Positions 45,680-56,736 of a stretch of DNA of 64,000 bases are shown here, piece after piece. The translations under genes were made by a program, and so were the position numbers. The notes beneath the pieces were generated by a model. It had not been told where the DNA came from and did not search any database. It worked only from the letters and a program-made list of their open reading frames with translations. Within the stretch, counting starts at the first letter, position 1; every line of letters begins with the position of its first letter. This stretch comes from Homoserinimonas sp. (GTDB taxonomy: Bacteria; Actinomycetota; Actinomycetes; Actinomycetales; Microbacteriaceae): the NCBI GenBank assembly GCA_023957835.1, contig JAMLGP010000001.1, positions 985,575 to 1,049,574 on the forward strand. The letters are read 5' to 3'.

Positions 45680-46333
45680 TCAGACCATAGGACCGGCGAG
45701 GGAGAAGAAATATCTACGGTTCACGAGGTACTGGACCAGCCGGGTCAGGGGGTAAAGCGCCCAGGTCCACCAGACTCCCGGTCTGGAAAATGCACGAACC
45801 GTCAACCAGACGGAATCGTCTTCGGTTTGTTCGACGATGAAGGCTTCTTCTCCGCATTCGGGATGCCCCTGAAGCGTCCCGTACGCAAAGCCCTTTCGAG
45901 TCGGTTCGTCTACGACCCAGATCACCCGGCACGGGGCGGAGACTCGAAACGGTCCTACCCCGATCTTGAGGATCACGGTGTCTCCGGGAGCGATCGAAGT
46001 CTCTCCCTGAGAGCCGTAAATGACCTCATTGTCGACGGTTCGAATCCTCTGGCCGCGGTCGCGCCTCGCAGTCCCGGACGCGATGTCTCCAACATTTGCT
46101 TCACCCGGGGAATTGTCCTGCTCGACCAGAAAACCGCTTCGAGACTGAATCCCCCAGGTCATGAGCTGTTGCCACGCGAACTCCCAGCGCTGATCGCCGT
46201 GGCCGATTCGAGAGCGCCGCTCAAACGGCCGAAACCCGGTCGGCGGGTAGGTCATCAGATCCGCGGCCCTCGTGCCGCCCACCGCACCGTAGGTTACCGG
46301 CTGTTGCCAGAGTGGAATTTCCTGAGCTTCCAC
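45680..46333 (-). CDS. DUF1990 family protein
   Basis: A 217-aa protein with the DUF1990 signatures YPPTGFRPFERRSRIGHGDQRWEFA near residues 29-53, VGPFRVSAPCRVIWVVDEPTRKGFAYGTLQGHPECGEEAFIVE in the middle and FSRPGVWWTWALYPLTRLVQ near the end. The fold is predicted steroidogenic-START-like in some databases; no function is known. GTG start shares one base with the lepA TAG stop, so its translation is likely coupled to lepA termination. Confidence 0.85.
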   Translation of the reverse strand: MEAQEIPLWQQPVTYGAVGGTRAADLMTYPPTGFRPFERRSRIGHGDQRWEFAWQQLMTWGIQSRSGFLVEQDNSPGEANVGDIASGTARRDRGQRIRTVDNEVIYGSQGETSIAPGDTVILKIGVGPFRVSAPCRVIWVVDEPTRKGFAYGTLQGHPECGEEAFIVEQTEDDSVWLTVRAFSRPGVWWTWALYPLTRLVQYLVNRRYFFSLAGPMV

Positions 46334-48183
46334 TACTTTCGCTCTTTTCGCTCCGTGTCCCCGGAGAGGGCTGCGATGAACGCTTCCTGCGGGACTTCGA
46401 CTCTTCCGACCATCTTCATTCGCTTCTTCCCCTCCTTTTGCTTCTCAAGCAGCTTTCGCTTTCTCGTGATGTCTCCGCCGTAGCACTTCGCGAGGACATC
46501 CTTCCGCATTGCGCGAATGCTCTCTCTCGCGATAATTCTCGAACCGATTGCCGCCTGAATGGGAACTTCAAACTGCTGTCTGGGGATAAGCTCGCGAAGC
46601 CGGCCGGTCATGAGAACCCCGTAGGCGTAGGCCTTCTCCTTGTGGACGATCGTGCTGAAGGCATCCACCTTCTCGCCCTGAAGGAGGATGTCGACCTTCA
46701 CCAGATCCGCTTCTGCTTCTCCGGCCGGTTCGTAATCGAGGCTCGCATAGCCCTGAGTGCGGCTCTTGAGTTGGTCGAAGAAGTCGAAGACGATCTCACC
46801 CAGCGGCATCGTGTAGTGCAATTCGACGCGATTCTCGCTCAAGTAGTCCATTCCCTGCATGGTTCCGCGGCGGGACTGGCAAAGATCCATGATCGCTCCC
46901 ACATAATCCTTTGGGGCGAGGATCGAGGCCTTGACGAGCGGTTCGAATACGCTGGCTACTTTTCCGTTCGGGAACTCGCTCGGATTGGTTACGGTGAATT
47001 CTTTGCCGTCCTCTGTTTTCACCCGGTAAACGACGGAGGGCGCGGTTGTAATCAGATCCAGCCCGAATTCTCGTTCCAGACGCTCGGTGATTATCTCCAG
47101 GTGCAAAAGTCCCAAAAAGCCGCAGCGGAATCCGAAGCCGAGGGCGACAGAGGTTTCCGGTTCAAAGGTGAGCGAGGCATCCGAGAGCTTCAGCTTGTCA
47201 AGAGCTTCCCGCAAATCTGGATAGTCACTGCCGTCGATCGGATACAAACCGGAGAACACCATGGGCTTGGGCTCCGTATAGCCGGGAAGGGGCTGTGCGG
47301 CGGGCCGGGCGGCAGTGGTCACGGTGTCTCCGACCTTCGACTGCCGCACATCCTTGACGCCGGTTATCAGGTAGCCGACTTCGCCGACTCCGAGCCCCCT
47401 GGTGGGAGTCGGTTCGGGCGAGCTAACACCTATTTCCAGCAGCTCGTGAACGGCCCTGGTCGACATCATCTGGATGCGGTCTCTGGGGGCAAGATTCCCG
47501 TCGACCATTCGCACGTAGGTGACTACTCCCCGATAGCTGTCGTAAACCGAGTCGAAGATCATCGCCCTGGCCGGAGCGCCGGCTTCACCCTTAGGGGCGG
47601 GGATTCGCTCTACAACTCGATCGAGGAGGGCTTCAACTCCCAATCCAGTCTTTCCGCTGACTTTGAGCACATCGGCCGGTTCGCAGCCTATGAGATTTGC
47701 GAGTTCCTCAGAATACCGATCGGGGTCCGCAGCTGGCAGGTCGATCTTGTTCAACACCGGGATGATTTCAAGATCATTCCCGAGCGCAAGATACAGGTTG
47801 GCCAGGGTCTGAGCTTCGATACCCTGTGCGGCATCCACGAGCAGTATTGCCCCTTCGCAGGCCGCAAGGCTGCGCGAGACCTCGTAGGTGAAGTCCACGT
47901 GACCGGGGGTGTCGATCATGTTCAGAGCGAAAGTATTGCCGTCGAGCGACCACGGCATCCGGACTGCCTGGCTCTTGATGGTGATTCCGCGCTCCCGCTC
48001 GATGTCCATGCGGTCGAGATACTGGGCGCGCATATCGCGATCCGAAACCACTCCGGTGATCTGGAGCATGCGGTCGGCAAGAGTCGACTTTCCGTGGTCG
48101 ATGTGCGCAATTATGCAGAAATTGCGAATCGCCGACGGATCGGTGGCTGCTGGCTCCAGGGCCCTGTCTGCTCTAGGAGTCAC
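46333..48183 (-). CDS. lepA: elongation factor 4 (LepA)
   Basis: Ribosome-binding GTPase involved in translation initiation and back-translocation (616 aa). G1 AHIDHGKS (26-33), [16 protein letters not shown], then domains II-V and the LepA-specific C-terminus [14 protein letters not shown]-like ending. The short N-terminal extension before [12 protein letters not shown] is usual in Actinobacteria. GTG start with gagga upstream. A long open frame on the opposite strand is a codon-bias shadow. Confidence 0.97.
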   Translation of the reverse strand: MTPRADRALEPAATDPSAIRNFCIIAHIDHGKSTLADRMLQITGVVSDRDMRAQYLDRMDIERERGITIKSQAVRMPWSLDGNTFALNMIDTPGHVDFTYEVSRSLAACEGAILLVDAAQGIEAQTLANLYLALGNDLEIIPVLNKIDLPAADPDRYSEELANLIGCEPADVLKVSGKTGLGVEALLDRVVERIPAPKGEAGAPARAMIFDSVYDSYRGVVTYVRMVDGNLAPRDRIQMMSTRAVHELLEIGVSSPEPTPTRGLGVGEVGYLITGVKDVRQSKVGDTVTTAARPAAQPLPGYTEPKPMVFSGLYPIDGSDYPDLREALDKLKLSDASLTFEPETSVALGFGFRCGFLGLLHLEIITERLEREFGLDLITTAPSVVYRVKTEDGKEFTVTNPSEFPNGKVASVFEPLVKASILAPKDYVGAIMDLCQSRRGTMQGMDYLSENRVELHYTMPLGEIVFDFFDQLKSRTQGYASLDYEPAGEAEADLVKVDILLQGEKVDAFSTIVHKEKAYAYGVLMTGRLRELIPRQQFEVPIQAAIGSRIIARESIRAMRKDVLAKCYGGDITRKRKLLEKQKEGKKRMKMVGRVEVPQEAFIAALSGDTERKERK

Positions 48184-48243
48184 TAGTTCCTCTTGTGATG
48201 GTTGCGGGGACTAGTAGATTCTCCCACGCCGGTGGCTCCCCGG

Positions 48244-48273
48244 TTGTCGCTAACGCCCTCCTACTGGTAAAGT
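48244..48273 (+). promoter_or_regulatory. putative rpsT promoter
   Basis: TTGTCG (48244-48249), 18-base spacer, TAAAGT (48268-48273), about 120 bases upstream of the rpsT GTG. The long leader between them could host autoregulation, but no specific structure was resolved. Confidence 0.4.
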
Positions 48274-48393
48274 TGCCTCTCGGCGTACCCGCTCGGGATC
48301 ATCCAATACCGGGCGAAGGAACCGCCATCATCGGCTTCCGGGGCTCCGGCCCACGGTTTCAGATTGCTCAGGCAAACAACAAGAAGGTATCAA

Positions 48394-48654
48394 GTGGCCA
48401 ACATTAAGTCCCAGATCAAGCGGATCGGCACCAACCGCAAGGCGACCGAGCGCAACAAGGCGGTAAAGAGCGAGGTGAAGACCGCCGTTCGCGCTACTCG
48501 CGAAGCCATCGCTTCTGGCGACAAGAAGACGGCTGCTGCGACTCTCGCCGTTGCTTCGCGCAAGCTGGATAAGGCCGTGAGCAAGGGCGTCATCCACAAG
48601 AACCAGGCTGCAAACCGCAAGTCCTCGGTCGCCAAGCAGGTCGCTTCCCTCTAG
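48394..48654 (+). CDS. rpsT: 30S ribosomal protein S20
   Basis: Basic small-subunit protein (86 aa) binding the 5' domain of 16S r[32 protein letters not shown] and [17 protein letters not shown] are diagnostic. GTG 48394 is chosen because it gives the canonical ANIKSQ start and has agaaggt six bases upstream; the open frame begins ten codons earlier. Stop overlaps the convergent holA stop by four bases. Confidence 0.97.
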   Translation: MANIKSQIKRIGTNRKATERNKAVKSEVKTAVRATREAIASGDKKTAAATLAVASRKLDKAVSKGVIHKNQAANRKSSVAKQVASL

Positions 48655-49667
48655 GTCGGTGGGTTCGGCTCTCCGCGGTTGCTGATTACCTGAATCATCT
48701 GTTCGAGGGCGAACACCGGATCACTGGCGGCGCCCTTTACCTTGGCGTCGGTTTCGGCGATGGCCTGGATGCTCCGCCCCAGTCCCGTGTCGCTCCAGCC
48801 CCTCAAATCCCTGCTTGCTCTCTCCACCTGCCATGGAGCGAGTCCCAGATCTTTCGCGATCTGAGCACTTGAACCCCGCCTCGAAGATACTTTTGCCATA
48901 ATCCTGAGCTTGCTCGCGAACGCGGCCACCATTGGAACCGGATCCGCTCCGGTGTCCAGTGCCTGGCGAAGCAGCACGAGTGCTTCGCCGAGTCGACCGG
49001 CGATTGCCGCATCAGCCACCTGAAACGCGCTTGTCTCGACTCTCCCGCCGTAATACCGATCAACTGTCTTTTCGGTGACGCCTTCAGGGGAATCTGCAAT
49101 CAATTGCCTGCAGGCTGCCGCGAGTTCCGCCAGATCTTCGGCGAACGCCACCGTCAGGGCCCTGACCGCGGCCGGATTTATCGCAACTTCAGCTGCGCGA
49201 AATTCAGCGTTCACGAACTGGATGCGATCGGGTTCGCGCTTGAGCTCTGCGCAAACAACTTCGATTCCTTCGCCGAGCCCGCCACGAATCGCATCCAGCA
49301 GCTTCTTGCCGCGCACTCCCCCCGCGTGTCTGAGCGCCAGATAGCTGCCAGGCTCGGTCTGCTCGAGATAGCCGAGAACTTCTGCCATAAAGTCGTCAGT
49401 GCACTTCTCGACCGAGCTGACTCGAATGAGCCTCGGCTCGTCGAATAGCGACGGGCTGGCCAGAGTAGCCAAACTCCCCGGGGCATAGGCAGCAGCATCA
49501 AGATCTGTGACTTCGAGTGCAGGGTCTTCAGAGTGCAGAATCTCACGAAGCAATTGAAGAGTGCGATCAGCCAGAAAGCTCTCCGGCCCGGTAATCAGAA
49601 CAACCTGGGCAGGGCGCACTCGATCCCAGGTCAATTGCGGGATTTTCACCCCTGAAGTTGCCGCCAT
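48651..49667 (-). CDS. holA: DNA polymerase III subunit delta
   Basis: Clamp-loader delta subunit (338 aa), opens the beta clamp. [19 protein letters not shown] at the N-terminus, [12 protein letters not shown], and the C-terminal collar with [28 protein letters not shown] and [18 protein letters not shown] are typical. ATG with gaaggg upstream. Position downstream of comEC and opposite rpsT is standard for Actinobacteria. Confidence 0.94.
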   Translation of the reverse strand: MAATSGVKIPQLTWDRVRPAQVVLITGPESFLADRTLQLLREILHSEDPALEVTDLDAAAYAPGSLATLASPSLFDEPRLIRVSSVEKCTDDFMAEVLGYLEQTEPGSYLALRHAGGVRGKKLLDAIRGGLGEGIEVVCAELKREPDRIQFVNAEFRAAEVAINPAAVRALTVAFAEDLAELAAACRQLIADSPEGVTEKTVDRYYGGRVETSAFQVADAAIAGRLGEALVLLRQALDTGADPVPMVAAFASKLRIMAKVSSRRGSSAQIAKDLGLAPWQVERASRDLRGWSDTGLGRSIQAIAETDAKVKGAASDPVFALEQMIQVISNRGEPNPPT

Positions 49668-49694
49668 TAGTCGTTGCCCTTCGACTGAGCCAGC

Positions 49695-52025
49695 CTATCC
49701 GCTGCCGGGGACGGAGACTGGCGCTCTCTCGGTCCAGACTCGCAAGTTCGATGAGTCTGGACCTGATAACAGCACGAGTCCTTCAAGATCTGTGCGAAAC
49801 CATTTGGTTCCGGACTCCTCGAGGATGTCCAGGCAGGCCTCGTTCGGATGTCCGAACGAGTTCCCTGCTCCGACGCTGATGAGCCCGATCGGGGCTCCGA
49901 TTTTCTGATAGAGGGCCGCGAACTGATCTGCCGAGCCGTGATGGGCGACCTTTACGACATCCGCAGAGCCGATACCTCCCTCACCGAGCAATCTCAATTG
50001 GGACTGAGCACCGAGATCGCCCAGAAAGATCGAGCTAATGCACCCGCTGCTGCAGGCAGGCGACGGAGAGAACTTGATTACAACGCTCGAGTCGTTTCCG
50101 GGCTCGACGCCCCGATTCGGATCGATCGGCCAAAGCAGTTTCCAATCGAGCTCGCCGAGGCTGCCGCTCATTCCGGCCCGAGCGGCTTCAACTCTCGCAC
50201 CACTCCGGCTTAGCCTGTCAACGATTTCAGAATCGGTCGAAGAGCCGATCGGACCCGTCAGGGCGAGATCAACTCGACCCAGAATCGTCTCCAGTCCGCC
50301 CACGTGATCCAGGTCGTAGTGGGTCAGAACAAGCAAGTTGATCTTGTCTATCCCAAGATCGACCAGGCAGCGAGAAAGTGCTTGAGGTTCCGGACCAACA
50401 TCTATCAGGGCGACTCGATCAAGGCTCTTCACCACGAGAGCGTCGCCCTGGCCCACGTCGCAGGTTGCAATAGTCCAGTCGTCCGGCAGGTCAAGCCTGA
50501 AGGAAAGTCCAATCCCGAACGCTGCTCCCGCATAACCGATGAAGATCAGAGCAGTAATCCCAAGAGCAATTGCCCGTCGTCCGGTGTTCCTCCCCGCGAG
50601 CGCGACAAGAATCAGGGCATCGATGAGTGCGACCGAAATTACTCCCGGCCACCCCTCCAGCCAGGGCAATTGAGCCGCGGGAAGGCTGCTCAGGAATTGA
50701 GCAACGGCGGCAATCCAGGCACTTGGAAAGCTGGCCAGCCAAAGCAGGGCGCTTCCGACGGGAGGAATGAGCGCCAGAAAAACGCAGGCTGCCAGTCCAA
50801 GTACCGTGGCCACCGGTGCCGCGGGTTCCGCAAGCAGATTTGCGACTACTCCATAAACGGGCAGATTCGGATTCAGCAGAATCAAAATCGGCTGGCAGGA
50901 CAATTGGGCTGCAATCGGAATTGCCAGAATGAGTGCCAGCCAGTTCGGCAGGAATCTGGAGAGTTGTCTCCCAATAGGAGCTGCGAGAATCAACAGCCCT
51001 GCGGTGGCCGCTACCGAGAGAATGAATCCGTAGTCGCAGGCGAGCCAGGGGTTTGCAATCAGCAGAATGAGAACGGCAAGGGCGAGAACGGGAATGCCTC
51101 GACTGGGTCTGCCGGATCCAATGCAGTAGAGCACTATGGCGGCCATTACCGCGGCCCTCACGACGCTCGGTTCCGGAGTCACCAGCACTACGAAGCCGCC
51201 AAGAACCAGCAGACTCAGGATCAGGCGAGGCGTCCTCGGAATTCCCGTCGCGATGCAAATCGCCATGGTCAGCCCGACGAGTACCGCACAGTTCGCCCCG
51301 GAGACCGCGGTTAGATGGCTGAGCGAAGTCAGGCGCATGGCGGAGTTGAGAGATTCACCGACTTCGCTCGTATCGCCGATTGCAAGCCCCGGAAGCAAGT
51401 CCCCCGCTTCGGAATTCAACTCCGCGGCGGCCGATCCGAGACCTTCCCTCAGCCCGCCAGCCACGGCGATCAGCCCACCGGGCTGCTCCACGAGAACCGG
51501 ATTCGAAGTTGCATAGATTCGGAACGCCCAGCGGCGACGCGGTTCTTCCGGCCGCAGGATGCCGGTGACCGTAAAACTTGCTCCAAGCCTGCAGTCGGAG
51601 ATGTTTCCGAACAAGACCGCGGGAGTGGAGAGTCCGCCAACGGAATCAGGCTCCGTGCCGAAGGATCGGATGATGACTTCAGTTCTTCCATTCCCGGACT
51701 CTTCGGCGGGTCGGCAGTTGGAGCTTTCGATTGAGACCTCGAAGGACTCCTGCTGGCCGAGACTGGCCAAAAGCAGGTCCGGAGCATGCACTTGCAATTG
51801 CAGGCTCGCACTGGTCAGTAGCAGCGCGCCGCAGACCCCAGCGAGCGCCAGCACTGCCAGCCACCCTCGGAATCCGGAAAATGCGAAACCGGCGCCAATT
51901 GCGGCAACACACAAGACCCACAGCCAGGTCGCACCGGTCCCGAGCCAGGATGGTTCTCCAATCAGAATTCCAAGAAGGATCCAGCCGCAAAGCACCGGGA
52001 CTGCGAGCCTCAGATCGGCCTTCAC
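49695..52025 (-). CDS. comEC: ComEC/Rec2-family DNA uptake channel
   Basis: Large membrane protein (776 aa) forming the inner-membrane channel for transforming DNA. N-terminal DUF4131-like part, central competence domain with SLSHLTAVSGANCAVLVGL and TPEPSVVRAAVMA, and a C-terminal metallo-beta-lactamase-like domain with VGQGDALVVKS, THYDLDHVGGLE and KVAHHGS, so the nuclease-like metal site looks intact. GTG start nine bases after comEA; holA follows by 27 bases. Confidence 0.94.
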   Translation of the reverse strand: MKADLRLAVPVLCGWILLGILIGEPSWLGTGATWLWVLCVAAIGAGFAFSGFRGWLAVLALAGVCGALLLTSASLQLQVHAPDLLLASLGQQESFEVSIESSNCRPAEESGNGRTEVIIRSFGTEPDSVGGLSTPAVLFGNISDCRLGASFTVTGILRPEEPRRRWAFRIYATSNPVLVEQPGGLIAVAGGLREGLGSAAAELNSEAGDLLPGLAIGDTSEVGESLNSAMRLTSLSHLTAVSGANCAVLVGLTMAICIATGIPRTPRLILSLLVLGGFVVLVTPEPSVVRAAVMAAIVLYCIGSGRPSRGIPVLALAVLILLIANPWLACDYGFILSVAATAGLLILAAPIGRQLSRFLPNWLALILAIPIAAQLSCQPILILLNPNLPVYGVVANLLAEPAAPVATVLGLAACVFLALIPPVGSALLWLASFPSAWIAAVAQFLSSLPAAQLPWLEGWPGVISVALIDALILVALAGRNTGRRAIALGITALIFIGYAGAAFGIGLSFRLDLPDDWTIATCDVGQGDALVVKSLDRVALIDVGPEPQALSRCLVDLGIDKINLLVLTHYDLDHVGGLETILGRVDLALTGPIGSSTDSEIVDRLSRSGARVEAARAGMSGSLGELDWKLLWPIDPNRGVEPGNDSSVVIKFSPSPACSSGCISSIFLGDLGAQSQLRLLGEGGIGSADVVKVAHHGSADQFAALYQKIGAPIGLISVGAGNSFGHPNEACLDILEESGTKWFRTDLEGLVLLSGPDSSNLRVWTERAPVSVPGSG

Positions 52026-52034
52026 TGCGGTTGC

Positions 52035-52640
52035 TCAGACCGTAATCAGGTTCTTCAGGTCTTCAAAGGTCCTTGGGCCGATCCCGGATACTCCAAGCAG
52101 GTCTTCAATGGAACGAAATCTTCCATGCTCGCTCCTCCAGCTGATGATCCGGGCCGCGAGGGCGGGACCCACGTGCGGCAGAGTTTCAAGCAGCGTCGCA
52201 TCTGCGGTATTGAGATTGACCTTTCCCCCCTTTGACCCGGGAAAACCGGACCCACCGGGATCCAGAGTTTCTCCAACTTTCGGCACCCGCAATTGCTCCT
52301 CGTCCTGTAGCCGCTGAGCCAGATTTAGCTGACTCGGATCAGCATCGGGGCTGAATCCGCCGGCGGCAAAGATCAGGTCGATTACCCTCGAGCCTTCGCC
52401 CAATTGGTAAAGGCCAGGAGAGGCAACAGCTCCGACTACGTGAACGAAGATCGGTTCAGTGGGCGGAATAGGAGTTGCTGCAACCTGCCTCGTGATTTCC
52501 TGTACTGATCCTCGAGGGGCTGCGAGCATTCCGATCACAATAGCAACCGCCAAAGCGCCGATCAGCAGAACCGCAACTGCGCCAAGTCCGACTCGCAACT
52601 TGTCGCGGCGAAATCTCTCTAGTAAATCAAGCCCTGGCAT
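52035..52640 (-). CDS. comEA: ComEA-family DNA-binding competence protein
   Basis: Membrane-anchored DNA receptor (201 aa): one N-terminal helix (LGAVAVLLIGALAVAIVIGML), an SLBB domain (VHVVGAVASPGLYQLGEGSRVIDLIFAAGGF) and two helix-hairpin-helix motifs (VNLNTADATLLETLPHVGPALAARII and IEDLLGVSGIGPRTFEDLKNLI). The linker is glycine-rich. ATG preceded by TAGATT at six bases. Works with comEC downstream in DNA uptake. Confidence 0.93.
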   Translation of the reverse strand: MPGLDLLERFRRDKLRVGLGAVAVLLIGALAVAIVIGMLAAPRGSVQEITRQVAATPIPPTEPIFVHVVGAVASPGLYQLGEGSRVIDLIFAAGGFSPDADPSQLNLAQRLQDEEQLRVPKVGETLDPGGSGFPGSKGGKVNLNTADATLLETLPHVGPALAARIISWRSEHGRFRSIEDLLGVSGIGPRTFEDLKNLITV

Positions 52641-52646
52641 CCCCAG

Positions 52647-52652
52647 AATCTA
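52647..52652 (-). promoter_or_regulatory. putative leaderless -10 element of comEA
   Basis: Minus-strand TAGATT, six bases (ctgggg), then ATG at 52640. Confidence 0.45.
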
Positions 52653-52739
52653 GCCTGCCGCCATGGAAGCTCGAATGGCACAGCCCTGAACAGTACCTGC
52701 CGGCGAGGTCAGGGTGCTGTGGAGGAGTTCATACGGCTC

Positions 52740-55250
52740 CTACTCTGTGACGATGTTCACGAGCTTCGGAGCCCGAACGATCACCTTCGCGATCTTCCGA
52801 TCGGCAACAGAGCGCACGACGCCCGGCAGGCCGAGCGCCGCCTTCTCGAGTTCTTCTGCGGTCGAGTTCGGGTCGACATCCATTCGCTCGCGCAGCTTGC
52901 CGTCCACCTGCACGACGCAAACTACCGATTCCTCGACGAGCAGCTCGGGATCGGCCTCGCGCCAGCCTGCGAGAGCAACTGTCGGCTCGTAGCCGAGCAG
53001 TTCCCACATCTCCTCGGCGGTGTAGGGCGAGAACAGACTCAGTGCGAGGGCTACTGTCTCTGCTGCCTCCCGAACGGCAGGGTCGCCGGCGCCGGGCCCG
53101 GAATCGATCGCCTTCCTGGTCGCATTCACAAGCTCCATGATTCTGGCCACGACCACATTGAACTTGAACGACTCCACGAGCCCTGGAGCATCCGCGAGGA
53201 AGCGGTGGGTTACCCGCCTTAGAGCAAGGTCTCCGGCCGTCCAGTCGAGGTCCTTTGCGCTCGTGACGTCTCTGGCAAGCCGCCATGCGCGCGCGAGGAA
53301 CTTGGCGGAAGCGTGCGGAGCGACATCTGCCCAGTCGATGTCATCCTCCGGCGGACCCGCGAAAGCCATGGTCAGACGGACGGCGTCGACTCCGTGCTCG
53401 GCGAGCTGATCGCTCAGGCGCACGAGATTGCCCTTGCTCTTGCTCATGGCAGAGCCGTCCATGAGCACCATCCCCTGATTGAGCAGAGCGCTGAACGGCT
53501 CGGTGAACTTCACGTAGCCCATGTCGAACAGGACCTTGGTGATGAACCGGGCATAAAGCAAGTGCAGGATGGCGTGGGTCACCCCGCCGATGTACTGGTC
53601 GACGGGCGCCCACTTTTCTGCCTCTGCCGGATCGAAAGCGCGGGAGTCGTCGTTCGGATTCAGGAACCGCAGGAAATACCACGAGCTGTCCACGAAGGTG
53701 TCCATGGTGTCCGGGTCGCGCTTTGCCGGCGAGCCGTCAACCGGGTTTTTCGTCGTAATCCACTCTGTCGCCGCCCCGAGAGGAGAGCTTCCCTTAGGCG
53801 CAGGATCAAGTCCCTCTGTTGACGGCAGCCGCAGCGGCAACTGGTCTTCCGGAACCGGAACGAGCGTTCCGTCCTGAGCGTGAATGATCGGGATAGGCGT
53901 TCCCCAGAACCTCTGTCTTGATATCAGCCAGTCGCGAAGCCTGAAGGCCTTCGCGGCGCGGCCGGTGCCTGCCTTTTCAAGCAGCTCGATCATCCTCGCG
54001 ATCGCCTCTGCCTTGGTGAGTCCATCCAGCGGGCCGGAATTGATCATCCTGCCCTCGCCGTGGAGGGCGATGCGAGTGCTCGCCGGATCGAGGTCTTCTT
54101 CGGCCGAGTCGGCATCCTCTGAGTTTCTCGTGTCGACGACCATTTTGATAGGCAGATCGAATTTGAGAGCAAAGTCAAGGTCGCGCTGATCGTGCGCTGG
54201 AACGGCCATGATCGCCCCGTGTCCGTAGTCGGCGAGCACATAATCAGCCGACCAGATCGGCACCCGCTGACCGTTTACCGGGTTTATTGCCCAGCGGTCG
54301 AGGAACACTCCGGTCTTTTCACGGCCGGCATCCTGACGCTCAATCTCGGTCTTCTTCTGCACCTCTTTTAGGTACTCGTCAAAGGCTCGCTGAACTTCAG
54401 GGGTAGAACCCGCCACCAGCTCTGCTGCGAGATCCGAATCCGGAGCGACAACCATGAAGGTTGCGCCAAAGAGCGTATCCGGCCGAGTCGTGTAGACCGT
54501 TAGGACTTCCTCTCGACCCTCGATCTTGAAGTCGACATCCGCTCCGAAAGATCTGCCGATCCAGTTGCGCTGCATCGTCAGCACTTTCGCTGGCCAGTGA
54601 CCCTCGAGCTGGTCCAGATCGTCCAATAGGCGATCTGCATAGTCGGTGATCTTGAAGTACCACTGGGTTAGCTTTCGCTTCTCTGCCGGAGTGCCACAAC
54701 GTTCGCAAACCCCGTCTTCGACCTGCTCATTGGCCAGCACCGTCTGATCCTTCGGACACCAGTTGACCCAGGAGTCCTTGCGATAGGCGAGTCCCTTTTC
54801 GTACATTTTCAGGAACAGCCACTGATTCCACTTGTAGTAGCCAGGGTCGCTCGTGTGCAGCACCCGACTCCAGTCGAAGGATGGCGCGTACTGCTTCATC
54901 GATTTCTTCTGCTGCTCGATGTTTTCGTAGGTCCACTTGACCGGGTCGGCTCCGCGCTTTATCGCCGCATTTTCTGCAGGCAGCCCGAAAGAATCCCAGC
55001 CGATCGGATGCAGGACATTGAACCCGCGCTGCCGCCAGTAACGCGCAATGATGTCTCCGAGCGCGTAGGCCTCTGCGTGGCCCATGTGCAGGTCCCCAGA
55101 GGGGTACGGGAACATGTCTAGGACGTACTTTCGCCGCCTCGAATCGTCTTCGGTCCTGAACGGCTCGATCTTGTCCCAGATTGCCTGCCACTTGGACTGA
55201 ATCTGGGCGAAGTCGTATTCGGCTGGGGTTTCGGCGTTCGGATCGGCCAC
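52740..55250 (-). CDS. leuS: leucyl-tRNA synthetase
   Basis: Class Ia synthetase (836 aa) with editing domain. The HIGH-type motif is LHMGH in [14 protein letters not shown] (45-58); the zinc pairs CPKD and CERCG lie near residue 170-190; the CP1 editing part includes [15 protein letters not shown] and [15 protein letters not shown]; the KMSKS loop reads AMSKSKGN, with Ala in place of the first Lys. GTG start with aagaggt upstream. A single transcription unit, with no T-box leader seen. Confidence 0.96.
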   Translation of the reverse strand: MADPNAETPAEYDFAQIQSKWQAIWDKIEPFRTEDDSRRRKYVLDMFPYPSGDLHMGHAEAYALGDIIARYWRQRGFNVLHPIGWDSFGLPAENAAIKRGADPVKWTYENIEQQKKSMKQYAPSFDWSRVLHTSDPGYYKWNQWLFLKMYEKGLAYRKDSWVNWCPKDQTVLANEQVEDGVCERCGTPAEKRKLTQWYFKITDYADRLLDDLDQLEGHWPAKVLTMQRNWIGRSFGADVDFKIEGREEVLTVYTTRPDTLFGATFMVVAPDSDLAAELVAGSTPEVQRAFDEYLKEVQKKTEIERQDAGREKTGVFLDRWAINPVNGQRVPIWSADYVLADYGHGAIMAVPAHDQRDLDFALKFDLPIKMVVDTRNSEDADSAEEDLDPASTRIALHGEGRMINSGPLDGLTKAEAIARMIELLEKAGTGRAAKAFRLRDWLISRQRFWGTPIPIIHAQDGTLVPVPEDQLPLRLPSTEGLDPAPKGSSPLGAATEWITTKNPVDGSPAKRDPDTMDTFVDSSWYFLRFLNPNDDSRAFDPAEAEKWAPVDQYIGGVTHAILHLLYARFITKVLFDMGYVKFTEPFSALLNQGMVLMDGSAMSKSKGNLVRLSDQLAEHGVDAVRLTMAFAGPPEDDIDWADVAPHASAKFLARAWRLARDVTSAKDLDWTAGDLALRRVTHRFLADAPGLVESFKFNVVVARIMELVNATRKAIDSGPGAGDPAVREAAETVALALSLFSPYTAEEMWELLGYEPTVALAGWREADPELLVEESVVCVVQVDGKLRERMDVDPNSTAEELEKAALGLPGVVRSVADRKIAKVIVRAPKLVNIVTE

Positions 55251-55341
55251 GGTTTACCTCTTAGTGCAAGAATCCCTGATCTTCTGGGTACGGGCTGATC
55301 GACTCTGATCCAGGCAATTTGCCGGAACCCGGATATCCAGA

Positions 55342-56724
55342 TTACCGGACGACTGCGCCAAGGGCTTCAAGCATCACCTCGGCCTTGATCTTGACCTCCC
55401 GCAATTCGAACTCAGGATCGGAGAGCGAGGTGATTCCTCCTCCAGCTCCGATCGTTGCCGCACTCGAATCGATCACTATGCTCCTGATGACCATTGCGAA
55501 TTCGGCGCGCTGGTTCAGCCCCAGATATCCGAAGATTCCGGAATAGATTCCCCGGGCTCTGCCCTCGATTTCCTGCAGCAATTCGAGTGCACTTTGTTTT
55601 GGCGCCCCGGTCATCGATCCGGCGGGGAAAATGGCCGCGATCGCGTCATGCGCGGTTTTCCGCTTTGCAAGCTTGCCTCTAATAATGCTCACGAGCTGAT
55701 GGACTCTCGGATAGCTCTCGACCTTGAACAAATCCGGAACACTCACGCTGCCCAATTCGCAGACCTGCCCGAGATCGTTTCGAACCAGGTCCACGATCAT
55801 GACGTTCTCCGCTTGCTCCTTCGCGCTTTCAAGTAGTTCAACGCGAAGCGATTCGTCCTCTTCGCTTTCCTCACTGCGGGGCCGCGTCCCTTTGATCGGA
55901 CGGCTTGAAACTTCTCCGTCGGGCTCGACGGTAAGGAAGATTTCAGGCGAAGTGCTCAGCAGGCTCGTTCCGCCGATCCTGATGAAGCCCCCGTGGTGGC
56001 TTGGATTTGCCGACCTCAGTCGCAGATAAACAGCTACCGGGTCATGTTCTCCCTCGACGCGAATCTGGTTGGTCAGGCAAAGCTGATACGCCCGACCCTG
56101 CCGAATCTGTTCCTGACACTGTCTGATCTTCGCCAGGTAGCTTTCGTCTGAATCCTCCCAGCGGGAGTGCTTCGAAAGGGCAGCCGCCTCTCGGGAAGCC
56201 TTTGGCCGGGCAGGGTCGGAGTGCGCCCCTCTCGCCAGCGCTCCCATTTGGTCATGCCATTCCCGGTCGGACTCTGAGCTGCCCAGAGACACCGTCCACA
56301 ACTGCCGAAGTTTGTGGTCAAAGGCGAGCACCCGGCTCGCGAACAGGAACGCCGCCTTCTGGTGGAGAGATTGAAATTTCGCGGTTACTCCTGCAGCTTC
56401 CATGCCGAGTTCGAATCCGATCCAGCCAACCCAGCCAAGACCGAACGGGGCACCGGTTGGCAGAGGGCCCTCAAACTCAATCGAGTCGGATCGACTCCTG
56501 AGCTGCAGGAGTAGTCTCTCCAGACTGTCGCTGCCGGTTGAAGACTGCTCTCCCGCAGCGACTTCCAGAATTTCCTCGGAGGTACCCATGAAGCTCCAGC
56601 CTTCGCTGGCATCGGTACCGGAATCCAGCCAGAAAACGGCATCGCTTTGTTCAGAAAGGTGCCGGAACACAACCTCTGGATCAATCCAGTCCGAAGCCGG
56701 TATCACCTGAGGCCGGGCTCGCAT
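55342..56724 (-). CDS. pabB: aminodeoxychorismate synthase component I (anthranilate synthase I family)
   Basis: Converts chorismate to aminodeoxychorismate for folate synthesis (460 aa). The chorismate-binding domain shows CQEQIRQGRAYQLCLTNQI, the SRPIKGTRPR motif whose lysine marks PabB rather than TrpE, EQAENVMIVDLVRNDLGQVCELGSV and FPAGSMTGAPKQSALELLQEIEGRARGIYSG. The ATG lies 11 bases from a divergent PabC-like gene. The amidotransferase partner (PabA) is not in the window. Confidence 0.9.
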   Translation of the reverse strand: MRARPQVIPASDWIDPEVVFRHLSEQSDAVFWLDSGTDASEGWSFMGTSEEILEVAAGEQSSTGSDSLERLLLQLRSRSDSIEFEGPLPTGAPFGLGWVGWIGFELGMEAAGVTAKFQSLHQKAAFLFASRVLAFDHKLRQLWTVSLGSSESDREWHDQMGALARGAHSDPARPKASREAAALSKHSRWEDSDESYLAKIRQCQEQIRQGRAYQLCLTNQIRVEGEHDPVAVYLRLRSANPSHHGGFIRIGGTSLLSTSPEIFLTVEPDGEVSSRPIKGTRPRSEESEEDESLRVELLESAKEQAENVMIVDLVRNDLGQVCELGSVSVPDLFKVESYPRVHQLVSIIRGKLAKRKTAHDAIAAIFPAGSMTGAPKQSALELLQEIEGRARGIYSGIFGYLGLNQRAEFAMVIRSIVIDSSAATIGAGGGITSLSDPEFELREVKIKAEVMLEALGAVVR

Positions 56725-56736
56725 AACCTAACTTTA
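56724..56736. promoter_or_regulatory. overlapping divergent leaderless promoter elements of pabB and pabC
   Basis: In 13 bases two -10 elements face opposite ways. Minus strand: TAAAGT (56736-56731), six bases, pabB ATG (56724). Plus strand: TAACCT (56724-56729), six bases, pabC ATG (56736). Each hexamer begins on the first base of the other gene's start codon. No Shine-Dalgarno can fit either gene. Confidence 0.5.

Noticed and set aside
46312-48186. 624-codon open frame on the plus strand opposite lepA
   Set aside because: Its length is explained by the codon bias of lepA in a GC-rich genome; the translation shows no family motif, and lepA on the other strand is unmistakable.
55251-55341. 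T-box riboswitch before leuS (and likewise 28338-28477 before glyS)
   Set aside because: No T-box consensus (AGGGUGGNACCGCG-like) or specifier stem was found in either leader.
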